DNA from: DASQPR01 sp963727415
GTDB lineage: Bacteria > Actinomycetota > Actinomycetes > Mycobacteriales > Micromonosporaceae
Direction of reading: 5' to 3'
NCBI GenBank assembly: GCA_963727415.1
Contig: CAVSGF010000002.1
Location: forward strand, 1,550,001-1,614,000
Length of the DNA: 64,000 nucleotides
A program made the translations under genes and the position numbers. The notes below the pieces were generated by a model, which was not told the origin of the DNA, searched no databases, and saw only the letters and a program-made list of their open reading frames with translations. Every line of letters begins with the position of its first letter. Within the stretch, counting starts at the first letter, position 1. Below are positions 42,739 through 53,642 of this stretch, piece after piece.

Positions 42739-43428
42739 TCAGGCCGTTGAGCCGCCCGGGGAGACCAGGCCGGTCTCGTACGCCAGCACCACCGCCTGGG
42801 CGCGATCGCGCAGGTTCAGCTTGGCGAAGACGTGAGCGACGTGCGACTTCACGGTCGCCCCGGTGACGCCCAGCCGTGCCGCGATCTCGCTGTTGGAGAG
42901 GCCGCCGCCGAGCAGGGTCAGGATCTCTAACTCGCGCGGCGTGAGGTCGGAGAGGTCACGGTGTAACGGCTGCTGCCGCGCGGTTCGCGCGAACCGGGCC
43001 ACCAGACGCCGGGTGATCGCCGGAGCGAGCAGGGCGTCGCCCACGCTGACCAGCCGCACCGAGGCGATCAGCTGTTCGGGGCTCACGTCCTTCAGCAGGA
43101 ATCCGCTGGCGCCCAGGCTGAGGGCCGCGTACACGTAGCGGTCGAGGTCGAAAGTCGTCAAGATGATGATCTTCGGTGGCGTCGCCGCCGCCTGGTCGAG
43201 GATCCGCCGCGTCGCCTCGAGGCCGTCCATCGCCGGCATCCGGATGTCCATCAGCACGATGTCCGGTCGCAGGCGGCGTACCGCCGCGATCGCCTCGTCG
43301 CCGTTGGCAGCCTCTCCGATCACATCGAGCCCCGCACCGGTGAGAATCATTCGAAAGCCGGTACGCACCAGAGCCTGATCGTCGACCAGCAGCACCGTCG
43401 GTCCCGGCGTGATGGGCGCGCCGGTCAT
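42739..43428 (-). CDS. NarL-family response regulator
   Basis: A 229-residue regulator. Receiver: VLLVDDQALVRTGFRMIL, phospho-Asp in IVLMDIRMPAMDG (about 60), conserved Lys in FLLKDVSPE. LuxR HTH: LTPRELEILTLLGGGLSNSE then RLGVTGATVKSHVAHVFAKL. Overlaps its kinase gene by 4 nt. In actinobacteria such pairs commonly regulate the adjacent ABC exporter (44777-46701). Confidence 0.87.
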   Translation of the reverse strand: MTGAPITPGPTVLLVDDQALVRTGFRMILTGAGLDVIGEAANGDEAIAAVRRLRPDIVLMDIRMPAMDGLEATRRILDQAAATPPKIIILTTFDLDRYVYAALSLGASGFLLKDVSPEQLIASVRLVSVGDALLAPAITRRLVARFARTARQQPLHRDLSDLTPRELEILTLLGGGLSNSEIAARLGVTGATVKSHVAHVFAKLNLRDRAQAVVLAYETGLVSPGGSTA

Positions 43429-44567
43429 GATGGCTCGAACGGGAAGTAGGCGTGGACTCGGTAGCCGCCGTCGGGTTGCCGGCCCGCCTCGAACCGGCCG
43501 TGGTACAGCGCGACGCGTTCCCGCAGACCGAGCAGTCCCCGCCCGGAGCCGTCGCGGCCGTCGGCCGCCCCGGCGCGGCCGTGGTCGCGGACGGTCACGG
43601 TCAGCCCGGCCGGGTCGTACGCGACGGTCGCCACCGTCGACGCGCCGCCCGCATACTTGAGGGCGTTCGTCAGGCCCTCCTGCACGACGCGGTACGCGGC
43701 CAGGTCGACGCCCGGGTCAAGACGGCGGGACGTGCCCTCGATGGCCAGGCTGACCGGCAGGCCGGCCGCCCGGACGCGGGACACGAGTGAGTCCAGTTCG
43801 GTGAGACCCGGCTGGGGCGAGAGCTCGTCCTCGGGCGGATCGCCGCCGCTGCCCGGCTCGGCGTCGAGCAGGTCCAGCATGCGCCGCAGCTCGATCATCG
43901 TCTCCCGGCCCGCACTCTCGACCTCGCGCAACGCGGTGCTGACGTCGGGCCGGTCGTCGACCGCGAGCCGGGCCGCGCCCGCCTGGATCATCATGACGGC
44001 GACGTTGTGCCCTATCACGTCGTGCAGCTCGCGTGTGAGCCGCGCGCGCTCGGCCTTCACGGCAAGCGCGGAACGCGCCTCCTGCTCGCGGCGTAGTGCC
44101 GACGCGAACTGTTCCGCGGTCTGCGAGCGGAGCCAGAGCGTCCGCACGGCGTACACCAGCAGCCAGATCGCGACCAGCAGCAGGACCGAGGAGCCGGTGC
44201 CGGTCCACCGGTGAATGAGTATCGCGATACCGGTCATCCCCACCGCGGCGAGGACGCGGGGCCACCGCCCGGTGACCGCGGTCGCGGTGAACCCGCCCAT
44301 GGCGATCGCGAGCAGCGCGGCCGGCGGTGCGGCGGAGATCCGTCCGGCCAGGGCCAGGCCGGCCAGTTGTACGGCGAAACAGGTCAACGGCCACCGGCGG
44401 CGTACGGCCAGCGGTACCGCCACCAGGAGGGCTTCAAACCACGCCCAGCCGGGACCGGGCGACCACACGCTGGCCAGCACCGCGAGGCTGAGCAGCGCGG
44501 CGAGAGCCGCGTCGACGGACCACCGGGTGCGCCACCCGGTCAGCCGTAACTCGCCCAGATCCAGCAT
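43425..44567 (-). CDS. Sensor histidine kinase (HisKA_3 type)
   Basis: A 380-residue kinase with five or six N-terminal membrane helices (about 15-150), the dimerisation box ARLTRELHDVIGHNVAVMMI (phospho-His about 200) and an HATPase domain with QEGLTNALKYAG, VRDHGRAGAADG and GRGLLGLRERVALYHG. ATG 44567 has GGAAGA 9 nt upstream; 44576 and 44657 are alternatives. It is divergent from the ABC exporter genes, 209 bp away, a layout typical of exporter stress-response pairs. Confidence 0.84.
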   Translation of the reverse strand: MLDLGELRLTGWRTRWSVDAALAALLSLAVLASVWSPGPGWAWFEALLVAVPLAVRRRWPLTCFAVQLAGLALAGRISAAPPAALLAIAMGGFTATAVTGRWPRVLAAVGMTGIAILIHRWTGTGSSVLLLVAIWLLVYAVRTLWLRSQTAEQFASALRREQEARSALAVKAERARLTRELHDVIGHNVAVMMIQAGAARLAVDDRPDVSTALREVESAGRETMIELRRMLDLLDAEPGSGGDPPEDELSPQPGLTELDSLVSRVRAAGLPVSLAIEGTSRRLDPGVDLAAYRVVQEGLTNALKYAGGASTVATVAYDPAGLTVTVRDHGRAGAADGRDGSGRGLLGLRERVALYHGRFEAGRQPDGGYRVHAYFPFEPS

Positions 44568-44776
44568 GGTGACCATTCTTCCGTGAACGTGCGGCGCCGG
44601 CGTCATCCGGCGAACCGAATCGCCGTCACTCTCAGGTGGGGGAGCGTGGCGTCTCATCCCAGAGATGGAGACGTAAATGCATCGCCGGCGTGAGGACGCC
44701 GGGCCCCTTCCTCCCTAACTTCTGCGTCAGTCGACGTTTGCCGGGGGCGCGGACGCACGAACGCTCGGGAGGAACC

Positions 44777-45666
<890 letters not shown>

Positions 45667-45670
<4 letters not shown>

Positions 45671-46701
45671 TCTGGCTGGCCTGGCGCCAGTTCCGCGTAC
45701 AAGCCATGGCGATGGTCGCGATCCTGGTCGCGTTCGCCGTCGCGCTCGGCCTGACCGGGCCCGGCCTGGCTCGCCTCTACATGACGAGCGGGCTCGCCGC
45801 CTGCCACGCACCGCGGGACTGCACCCGGGTGACCACGGCCTTCCTGGACCAGATGAGGGCGGACGCCGCGTACCCGCTGTTGTACATCGTCGGCACCGCG
45901 GCGGTGGTACTGCTACCGGCGCTGATCGGGGCTTTCTGGGGCGCGCCGCTGATCACCCGTGAGATCGAGGCGCACACCCTGCGCCTGGCGTGGTATCAGG
46001 GCGTAACGCCGACCCAGTGGACGGCGGTCAAGCTCGGCCTGCTCGGCGTGGCCAGCATGGTGAGTGCCGGACTGCTGAGCCAATTGGTCGGCTGGTGGGC
46101 GAACCCCATCGAGAAGGCCGGCGGCTTCCCGGTGAACCAGGGACAGTTCAGCCGGTTCTCGCCGCAGATCTTCGACGCGCGGGGCGTCGCGCCGATCGCC
46201 TACGCGCTGTTCGCGTTCGTCCTCGGCGTGACGGTCGGCGTCATCGTCAAGCGCACCGTCGCCGCCATGGCCGTCACCCTCGTCGTCTTCGCCATGGTGC
46301 AGGTGGCCGTGCCGACGTGGGTGCGGCCGAACCTGGTCGCGCCGGCGCGTCTGACGAGTCCGGTCCTGACCGCTTCGGTACTGGACAACATGATCGTCGG
46401 AAGCAACGGCCGGCTCACCGTCCCGGTAAACCTCCCGAACGCCTGGGTGGTGTCCAACCAGACGATCGCCCCCTCGGGAAAGGTGTTCACGTTGCCGGTC
46501 GTCGATGCCTGCCAGAACGGGACGCACGATCAGTGCGTCGCGTGGCTGGCGAAGCGGAATCTGCGGCAGCTGGTGACCTATCAGCCCGGCGGCCGGTACT
46601 GGGAGTTCCAGTGGTACGAGACGGGCATCTTCGTGGGGCTGTCGCTACTGCTCGCCGCGCTGTGCATGCTGCTGGTCAAGCGGAGACGCTTATCGGCCTG
46701 A
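45667..46701 (+). CDS. ABC exporter permease subunit
   Basis: A 344-residue membrane protein starting MIWLAWRQFRVQAMAMVAIL. It has about six helices: one at the N-terminus, a pair near 75-130 (VVLLPALIGAFWGAPLITRE), more at 180-240 (ALFAFVLGVTVGVIVKRTVA) and one at the C-terminus (FVGLSLLLAALCMLLVK). A large extracytoplasmic loop (about 240-310) is Asn/Thr-rich. It pairs with the ATPase just upstream. Confidence 0.82.
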
Positions 46702-46911
46702 TCGCGCTTAGCCCGCACAGCTCCTCGTCCTCGGCACGCCGGGCGTTCGCTCGTCGGGAAGCGCGCCCTCACCGCAACTGCCTGGAAGCGGGCCGACTAA
46801 CCTTGGCTTCTTGTGAGCGGCGGGATCTTGCCGGTTCGTGCGGCGTTCCGAAGTCCTCGACAGCCTGTCGGTGATGACCAACGCCCGTTTGAGAGCTGGA
46901 GTAGCAGGATC

Positions 46912-47801
46912 ATGACGGACCGGTACGGGTCTTCCGGCGCGGCCGCCGTGGAGCGAGCCGCGCGCGCGGCCGGCGACGCTGCGCGGGCGGCCGGCGTCAC
47001 CATGCGGGAGATCGCCGACCTCGGCGACTTCGAGCGGATATGCCGGTTGTTCAACGAGATCTGGCGGCCCGATTCGGATAACCCGGCGATGACGTCGGAA
47101 TTGCTGCGGGCGTTGACGAAGGCGGACAACTACGTCGCGGGAGCCTTCGACGGCGACACACTCGTGGGCGCGTGCGTCGGCTTCTTCGGCCGCCCGCGGA
47201 GATGACCATGCACAGCCACATCGCCGGAGTGACTCCGGCGCCGTCGCGGCGCGGCGTCGGCTTCGCGATGAAGACACATCAGCGCGCCTGGGCGATGCGG
47301 CGCGGCGTGGCCACCATCTCGTGGACGTACGACCCGCTGGTCCGTCGCAACGCCTTCTTCAACGTGGTCAAGCTCGGCGCGATACCCGTGGAGTACCTGG
47401 TCAACTTCTACGGCGGTGTGAACGACGGCATCAACGCCGGCGGTGACAGCGACCGGCTGCTGGTCAGCTGGGACCTGGGCGCGGTCGCGGTCGAGGAGGC
47501 CTGCGCGGGCCGGTTCCGCCCGTGCGACGCCGCCGCCGAGTTGGCCGGCGGCGCCGTGGTCGGGGTCGGGCGCTCCGAGGATGGGCGGCCGGTAGCCGGT
47601 GACCTCGGCGGCGGGACGGTCCTGGTGGCGGTGCCGGACGACATTGAATCCCTGCGAGCGTGCGATCCCGGGCTGGCCAAGGACTGGCGGGTGGCGCTGC
47701 GCGGGGCGCTTACCGCGCTGATGGCCGAGGGCTGGCGGGTGATGGGCTTCGACCGGGCCGGCTGGTATGTCCTTACCCGCGACCAAGAGGAGGGCTCGTG
47801 A
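46912..47801 (+). pseudogene. GNAT N-acyltransferase (COG3375-like), apparent frameshift
   Basis: One gene split over two frames. The first part (ATG 46912) reads MREIADLGDFERICRLFNEI, then RPDSDNPAMTSELLRAL and VAGAFDGDTLVGACVGFFGR. A missing base near 47195-47200 is needed to continue into EMTMHSHIAGVTPAPSRRGV, MKTHQRAWAMRRGVATISWT and NVVKLGAIPVEYLVNFYG up to 47801. Both parts are well preserved. The family fits GNAT proteins encoded next to N-succinylamino-acid racemases, which N-acylate D-amino acids. It overlaps the racemase gene by 4 nt, supporting a shared pathway. Sequencing error is a likely cause. Confidence 0.75.
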
Positions 47802-48907
47802 AGATCACCGGTGTGGAGCTGCGCCGGATCCAGATGCCGCTGGTGGCGCCGTTTCGGACCTCGTTCGGCACCGAGACGTCCCGGGACGTGCTGCTGCTGC
47901 GCGTGGTCACCTCGGAGGCGGAGGGCTGGGGCGAGTGCGTGGCCACGTCCGATCCGCTGTACTCCTCGGAGTACGTCGACGCGGCGGCGGACGTGCTGAC
48001 GCGCTTCTTCATCCCGGCGCTCGCGGCGCGGGAGCATGTCGACGCGTACGCGGTCGAGCGTGTGCTCGCCCCGTTCAAGGGCCACCGGATGGCCAAGGCG
48101 GCGCTGGAGATGGCGGTGCTCGACGCCGAACTGCGGGCGCAGGGCCGGCCGCTGGCGCGGGAGCTGGGCGCTGCCCACGACCGGGTGCCGTGCGGCGTCT
48201 CGGTCGGCATCATGGACTCGATCGGTGAGCTGCTCGACGCCGTCGAGGGCTACCTCGAGGCCGGGTACCTGCGGATAAAGCTGAAGATCGAGCCGGGCTG
48301 GGACGTCGAGCCGGTGCGCGCGGTGCGCGAGCGCTTCGGCGACGAGGTGCTGCTGCAGGTCGACGCGAACACCGCCTACACCCTGGCCGACGCGCGGCAC
48401 CTGGCCCGGCTCGACCCGTTCGGCCTGCTGCTCATCGAGCAGCCGCTGGACGAGGAGGACGTACTGGGCCACGCCGAACTGGCCAAGCTCATCCGAACGC
48501 CGGTCTGCCTCGACGAGTCGATCACGTCCGCCCGCGTCGGCGGCCGCCGCGATCAGGCTCGGCGCATGCGAGATCGTCAACGTCAAGCCGGGCCGGGTCG
48601 GCGGCTACCTGGAGGCGCGCCGCATCCACGACGTGTGCGCGGCGCACGGGGTGCCGGTGTGGTGCGGCGGGATGCTGGAGACCGGCATCGGCCGTGCGGC
48701 CAACGTCGCGCTGGCCGCGCTGCCCGGGTTCACGCTGCCCGGCGACACCTCGGCCTCGGATCGCTACTTCCGCACGCGACGTCACCGAGCCGTTCGTGCT
48801 CGACGAGCGGCCACCTGCGCGTGCCCACCGCGCCGGGGCTGGGCGTCGATCCGCTGCCCGAGGTGCTGGCCGAACTCACGACCGGTACGCGCTGGGTTTC
48901 GATCTGA
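47798..48907 (+). pseudogene. N-acylamino-acid racemase / OSB-synthase-like enolase-superfamily gene, frameshifted
   Basis: Starts at GTG 47798 with KITGVELRRIQMPLVAPFRT. It has the acid-base pair KLK in LRIKLKIEPGWD (about 165), metal ligands in VDANTAYT, IEQPLDEED and CLDESITSA, then frame changes near 48540. The next frame reads AIRLGACEIVNVKPGRVGG (second catalytic Lys), VPVWCGGMLETGIGRAAN and TLPGDTSASDRYF. Further changes near 48775 and 48808 lead to DVTEPFVLDE and GHLRVPTAPGLGVDPLPE, ending at 48907. Three shifts sum to zero. The family racemises N-acyl or N-succinyl amino acids, or makes o-succinylbenzoate; the neighbouring GNAT favours the racemase role. Confidence 0.78.
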
Positions 48908-48956
48908 CGGGTGCCGGGTACCCGTCCTGGTGGCCGGCCGACGCCGAAGATTCCGC

Positions 48957-50612
48957 TCAACTCCCCGTGGCGGGTTCGTGGCGGTGGTAGTCCAACGGCT
49001 CGCTCGGCAGCGGGGCGTTGCCCGCGATGAGATCGGCTGCCTTCTCCGCGACCATCATCACCGGCGCGTAGATGTTTCCGTTCGGCACATACGGGAACAC
49101 CGAGGCGTCGACGACCCGCAAGCCCTCGATGCCGTGCACTCGCATGCTTGCGGGGTCGACCACGGAGCCCTCCTCGGTGCCCATGCGTGCGGTGCACGAG
49201 GGATGCAGTGCGGTCTCGGCCTGGCGGGCGACCCAGTCGAGGATTTCGTCGGGGCCGCGCACCGACGGCCCGGGTGCCAGTTCCCCTCCGTTGAATGGCT
49301 CCATGGCGGGCTGGCTCAGGATGTCGCGTGCGATCCGGATCGCTTCTACCCACTCGTCGCGATCCCGCGCGGTGCTCAGGTAGTTGAAGCGCAGCGCCGG
49401 ATGCGCCCGGGGATCGTTGCTCGTGATCTTCACCGATCCGCGGGCGTCGGACGACATCGGGCCGACGTGCACCTGGTAGCCGTGTCCCGGCGCCGGCGCT
49501 GAGCCGTCGTAACGCACGGCGAGCGGCAGGAAGTGAAACATCAGATTCGGGTACGCGACGTTTTCGTTGGACCGCACGAAGCCGCCGGCCTCGAAGTGAT
49601 TGGTGGCCCCAGGGCCGGTGCGACCGAACAGCCACCGCGCGCCGACCGCCGGCCAGCGCCACTTGCTCAGGTACGGCTGCATGGAGATCGGTTGCCGGCA
49701 CGCGTACTGAACGTATACCTCCAAATGGTCCTGCAGGTTCTCGCCGACTCCAGGCAAGTGGTGGGTCGGCTGGACGCCTGCCGCCCGCAACTCGTCGGCG
49801 TTGCCTATTCCGGACAACTGCAGCAGTTGGGGCGAATTGATCGCTCCACCGCATACCACGACCTCACCGGCCTCCGCCACGTGATGTCCTCGGCGGTGGG
49901 AGTAGTCGACGCCGGTGGCTCGAGCGCCCGACATGCGGATCTTCGTGACCAGCGTCCGGGTCAGCACCGTCAGGTTCGGGCGGTTACGGACCGGATGGAG
50001 GTACGCTCGCGCGGCCGACAGCCGCCGACCGCGGTGGATGGTGCGATCGAAGGCGGCGAAACCCTCTTGGCGGCGCCCGTTCACGTCGTCGGTCAGCGGA
50101 TAACCGGCCTGCTGCACCGCCGCGAAGAAGGCGCTGAACAGTGGGCTGTTCGCCGGACCCCGCTCCAGCACCAGCGAGCCTTCGTGTCCCCGGTACGGGT
50201 CGGCCTGCTCGGCCGCCAGAGCGTTCTCCATGCGCTTGAAGTACGGCAGGCAGTGCGCGTAGTCCCAGTCGCTCATTCCCGGGTCGGCCGCCCACCGCTC
50301 ATAGTCCATGGGGTTGCCGCGCTGGAAGATCATGCCATTGATGCTGCTCGATCCCCCGAGCAGCTTGCCGCGGGCGTGCTCGATTCGCCTGCGGTGAAGG
50401 TACGGCTCGGGCTCGGAGCGGTACTTCCAGTCGTAGAACCGGTTTCCAATCGGAAGCGTCAGCGCCGCCGGCATGTGGATGAGCGGATCCCATGCGTAGT
50501 CGGAACGTCCAGCCTCGAGTAGCAGCACCTGGATTGACGGGTCCGCGGACAGCCGGTTGGCCAGCACGGAGCCGGCCGAACCACCACCGACGATCACGTA
50601 GTCGTAGCGCAC
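48957..50612 (-). CDS. GMC-family oxidoreductase, choline-dehydrogenase-like (BetA)
   Basis: A 551-residue FAD enzyme. FAD motif YVIVGGGSAGSVLANRL (about 5), GMC signature-1 region RGKLLGGSSSINGMIFQRGN (about 82), and a C-terminal active-site block with ALHPSCTARMGTEEGSVVDP (catalytic His) and LRVVDASVFPYVPNGNIYAP. It resembles BetA (choline to betaine aldehyde) more than glucose or cholesterol oxidases (MPAALTLPIG, DWKYRSEPEP). It is intact, though flanked by frameshifted genes. It is divergent from the polyamine-type ABC operon, which might import its substrate. Confidence 0.83.
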   Translation of the reverse strand: MRYDYVIVGGGSAGSVLANRLSADPSIQVLLLEAGRSDYAWDPLIHMPAALTLPIGNRFYDWKYRSEPEPYLHRRRIEHARGKLLGGSSSINGMIFQRGNPMDYERWAADPGMSDWDYAHCLPYFKRMENALAAEQADPYRGHEGSLVLERGPANSPLFSAFFAAVQQAGYPLTDDVNGRRQEGFAAFDRTIHRGRRLSAARAYLHPVRNRPNLTVLTRTLVTKIRMSGARATGVDYSHRRGHHVAEAGEVVVCGGAINSPQLLQLSGIGNADELRAAGVQPTHHLPGVGENLQDHLEVYVQYACRQPISMQPYLSKWRWPAVGARWLFGRTGPGATNHFEAGGFVRSNENVAYPNLMFHFLPLAVRYDGSAPAPGHGYQVHVGPMSSDARGSVKITSNDPRAHPALRFNYLSTARDRDEWVEAIRIARDILSQPAMEPFNGGELAPGPSVRGPDEILDWVARQAETALHPSCTARMGTEEGSVVDPASMRVHGIEGLRVVDASVFPYVPNGNIYAPVMMVAEKAADLIAGNAPLPSEPLDYHRHEPATGS

Positions 50613-50767
50613 AGTGACCTTCCATCGTGTCTTGGGCTGCGCGTTGCCTATGGTTCATGGTCCAGCCATAGACCGTCGCAGGCATGACGTGCATGATGTT
50701 GACGGGCGACCGCTACATACCTGGTAGGACGGTGTCGATGCCCTTTGTGATTGGTCAAGGAGGATCT

Positions 50768-51886
50768 GTGCGAATCTCACCCGGTCGTGCAAGCGCACTG
50801 CTCGCGGTGTTCGGCCTGACGATTGCCATGGCGGCCTGCTCGCCGCCATCGAAGAACAATAACGACACGACCGGTGCGGCGAAAGCGACAAGTGCCGCGG
50901 ATCTCGGCGGGATGGACAAGCTCATCGCGGCCGCGAAGAAGGAAGGGCAACTGAACGTCATCGCGCTGCCGCCGGACTGGGCGAACTACGGTGCGATCAT
51001 CAAGGCGTTCAGTGACAAGTACGGCATCACGGTGAACTCCGCCCAGCCGGACGCCTCAAGCCAGGACGAGATCAATGCGGCTAACCAGCTAAGGGCCAAG
51101 GCGGCGCGCCCGACGTGTTCGATCTCGGGCCGGCGGTTGCGCTGGCGAACACCACGATGTCCGCTCCGTACAAGGTGGCGACCTGGAATGACATTCCGGA
51201 CGCGCTCAAGAACGCCGACGGCACCTGGGTCAACGACTACGGCGGCTACATGTCGATCGGCTTCGACGCCAACAAGGTCCCGGCTCCGACCAGCGTGACG
51301 GATCTGCTCGGCCCGGCGTACAAGGGCAAGGTGGCGCTCAACGGTGACCCGACCCAGGCCGGTGCCGCGTTCAACGGTGTCGTCATGGCCGCGCTGGGCA
51401 ACGGTGGCTCGGCTGACGACATCTCCAAGGGCGTGGACTTCTTCGCGCAGTTGAAGAGGCCGGAAACTTCCTGCCGGTCGACCCGACACCGGCCACTATC
51501 GAGTCGGGCCAGACTCCGGTGGTCATCGACTGGAACTAACTAACGTCGCTCAGGGCAAGAAGCTGGCCGGAAAGCTCGACTGGAAGACGGTCGTCCGGCT
51601 AACGCCGTGGTGGGCTCCTACTACGTGCAGGCGATCAACTCGGACGCTCCGCACGCGGCCGCGGCGCGCTTGTGGGAGGAGTTCCTCTACAGCGACGAGG
51701 GCCAGAACCTGTGGCTCAAGGGCGGGGCGCGGCCGGTCCGCGCGGACGCCATGCAGAAGGCCGGCACCATCGACACGGCGGCGTACGCATCATGCCGCAG
51801 GCCACCGGCAGCCCGTATTCCTTACCCAGGCTCAGACCAGGTCCAAGGACTATCTCGCCGCCAACTGGGCTAAGGCGATCGGCTGA
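50768..51886 (+). pseudogene. Polyamine/iron-type ABC substrate-binding lipoprotein, multiple frameshifts
   Basis: GTG 50768 (AAGGAGG upstream) begins a lipoprotein signal with lipobox AMAAC (Cys24). The frame then jumps near 51095, 51460, 51534, 51597, 51788 and 51812. Each is consistent with one missing base, and the reading returns to the starting frame. Joined homology reads IAAAKKEGQLNVIALPPDWA, FDLGPAVALANTTMSAPYKV, GKVALNGDPTQAGAAFNGVV, GSYYVQAINSDAPHAAAA, LYSDEGQNLWLKGGARPVRA and ends AANWAKAIG. This is a PotD/AfuA-like binding protein of about 374 residues. The sequence between shifts is undegraded, which favours sequencing error. It is the first gene of a four-gene operon. Confidence 0.75.
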
Positions 51887-51892
51887 CCGACC

Positions 51893-52824
51893 ATGAGCAC
51901 CGTTCGCAGCCAGAAGGATGCGGCGTCGTCGCGCAGAGCAGGCCCGGCGCCAGCCACCGCCCGACGGCGTTCGGCTGGCGCCGGCTGCGCGACCTCGTGG
52001 GCTGATGCCCTTCCTCGGTTTCGTCGTGATATTCCTGGTCATCCCGACGCTTGTGGTGGCGATCGGCGCGTTCGAGGTCGACGGCGGCGTCCGACACTGT
52101 CCAGACGTGAGCGCGCTGGGTGACGGATACAGCCTTGATGCGTTCATCCGGAGCGTCTGGCTGTCCGCGCTGACCGCGGTCGCGGGTGCGGTGCTCGGCG
52201 GCTTGCTGGCCTATGCCCTGGCGACGGGGAACCTGGGGGGTGCTGCTCCGCCGCGTGGTGACCTCAGCCTGCGGTGTGCTGGCCCAATTCGGCGGCGTCA
52301 CGCTGGCGTTCGCCTTCATAGCCACGATCGGCTTGAGCGGCTTCGTGACCGTCTTTCTGCGCGATCAGTTGGGCGTCGACATCTACTCCGGCGGTGTCTG
52401 GCTGTTCGACCTGCCGGGCCTGGCGCTGGTGTACACGTATTTCCAGATCCCGCTCATGGTCATCGTCTTTCTGCCGGCCCTGGACGGAGTCCGTCCCCAA
52501 TGGAGAGAGGCGACCGCGAGCCTGGGCGGATCGACCTGGCAGTACTGGCGGTACGTGGCGATGCCGCTGCTCGCCCCGGCATTCCTCGGATCGACGTTGC
52601 TGCTGTTCGCGAACGCCTTTTCCGCCTACGCCACCGCGGCGGCACTGGTCAGCCAGGGCAGTCCCATCATCCCGCTGCAAATCAGGGGGGCCTTGACCAG
52701 CGAGGTCATACTGGGCCGAGAGAATGTGGGCAAGGCGATGGCGCTGGGCATGGTGGTCATCGTCGCGCTGGTTATGTGGCTGTACGCCATCGTGCAACGC
52801 AGGACATCTCGATGGCTGGGTTGA
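51893..52824 (+). pseudogene. ABC importer permease 1 (PotB-like), frameshifted
   Basis: Begins 6 bp after the binding-protein gene. Frame changes occur near 51930-51955, 52000 and 52235. Joined, it reads FGWRRLRDLVG, LMPFLGFVVIFLVIPTLVVA, SVWLSALTAVAGAVLGGLLA, LLRRVVTSACGVLAQFGGVT, a long intact stretch with the EAA loop REATASLGGSTWQYWRYVAM, and ends at 52824. Six membrane helices are present once joined. It overlaps permease 2 by 13 nt. Confidence 0.72.
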
Positions 52825-53642
52825 TCGCCCGCCGCGTCCGTCGTCAGCGCACGTTTCGCCGAGTAGTGGTCTCCGTGCTGGGCGTGTTCTTCCTGCTGCC
52901 GCTGGTCGCGATGATGATGTTCACGATCCGTGAGCCAAACGGTCAATTCTCGTCCGACACGTGGCGGGAGTTCTTCAACTGGCCTCAGCTCGGCCAGTCG
53001 TACCCCGAGCTGTGGGCGGGTATGAAGTCGTCCGCGGGACTGGTCGCTGCTCACCGTGCTGCTGATGCTCGTGCTCTTGGTGCCGACCGTGGTATGGGTG
53101 CGGCTGCGACTGCCGCGCTTGCGGCGGCTGGTGGAGTTCGTCTGCCTGTTGCCGCTGACGATCCCCGCGATCGTTCTGGTGGTCGGGTTGGCGCCCGTGT
53201 ACGCGTGGGTCACCTACTTCCTGGGCGGATCCCCGCTGACGCTGACGTTCGCGTACACCGTGCTGGTATTGCCGTACGCGTACCGGGCGATCGACGCCGG
53301 GGCTCTCCTCGATCGACGTGTCGACCCTCGCCGAGGCGGCTCGCAGCCTGGGCGCCGGCTGGGGCACGGTCATGTGGCGCGTGGTGCTGCCGAACATCTG
53401 CTCCGCCGTGCTGTCGGCCTCGTTCTCTCACGGTCGCCCTGGTGCTCGGCGAATTCACCATCGCGTCGCTTTTGAACCGCGACAACCTCCAGGTCGCGAT
53501 CAACCTGCTCGGCAAGAGCAGCGCGACCATGTCGGTAGCCGTCTCGCTTGCCGCGCTGCTGCTGGCGTTCGTTCTGCTCGTCCTGCTTTCGTTCGCCGGT
53601 CGGCGGCGGAAGAGTCGCCCAACGATTGAGGAGCCTTCGTGA
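52812..53642 (+). pseudogene. ABC importer permease 2 (PotC-like), frameshifted
   Basis: Starts at ATG 52812 with VVVSVLGVFFLLPLVAMMMF and REPNGQFSSDTW. Frame changes near 53035, 53305 and 53430 sum to zero. Joined homology gives LTVLLMLVLLVPTVVWVRLR, the core helices VEFVCLLPLTIPAIVLVVGL, the EAA loop DVSTLAEAARSLGAGWGTV with LPNICSAVLSASF, and VALVLGEFTIASLLNRDNLQ to 53642. Overlaps the ATPase start by 4 nt. Confidence 0.72.

Noticed and set aside
49533..50522. 329-codon plus-strand frame inside the GMC oxidoreductase gene
   Set aside because: Antisense shadow; the GMC protein is complete with FAD and active-site motifs.
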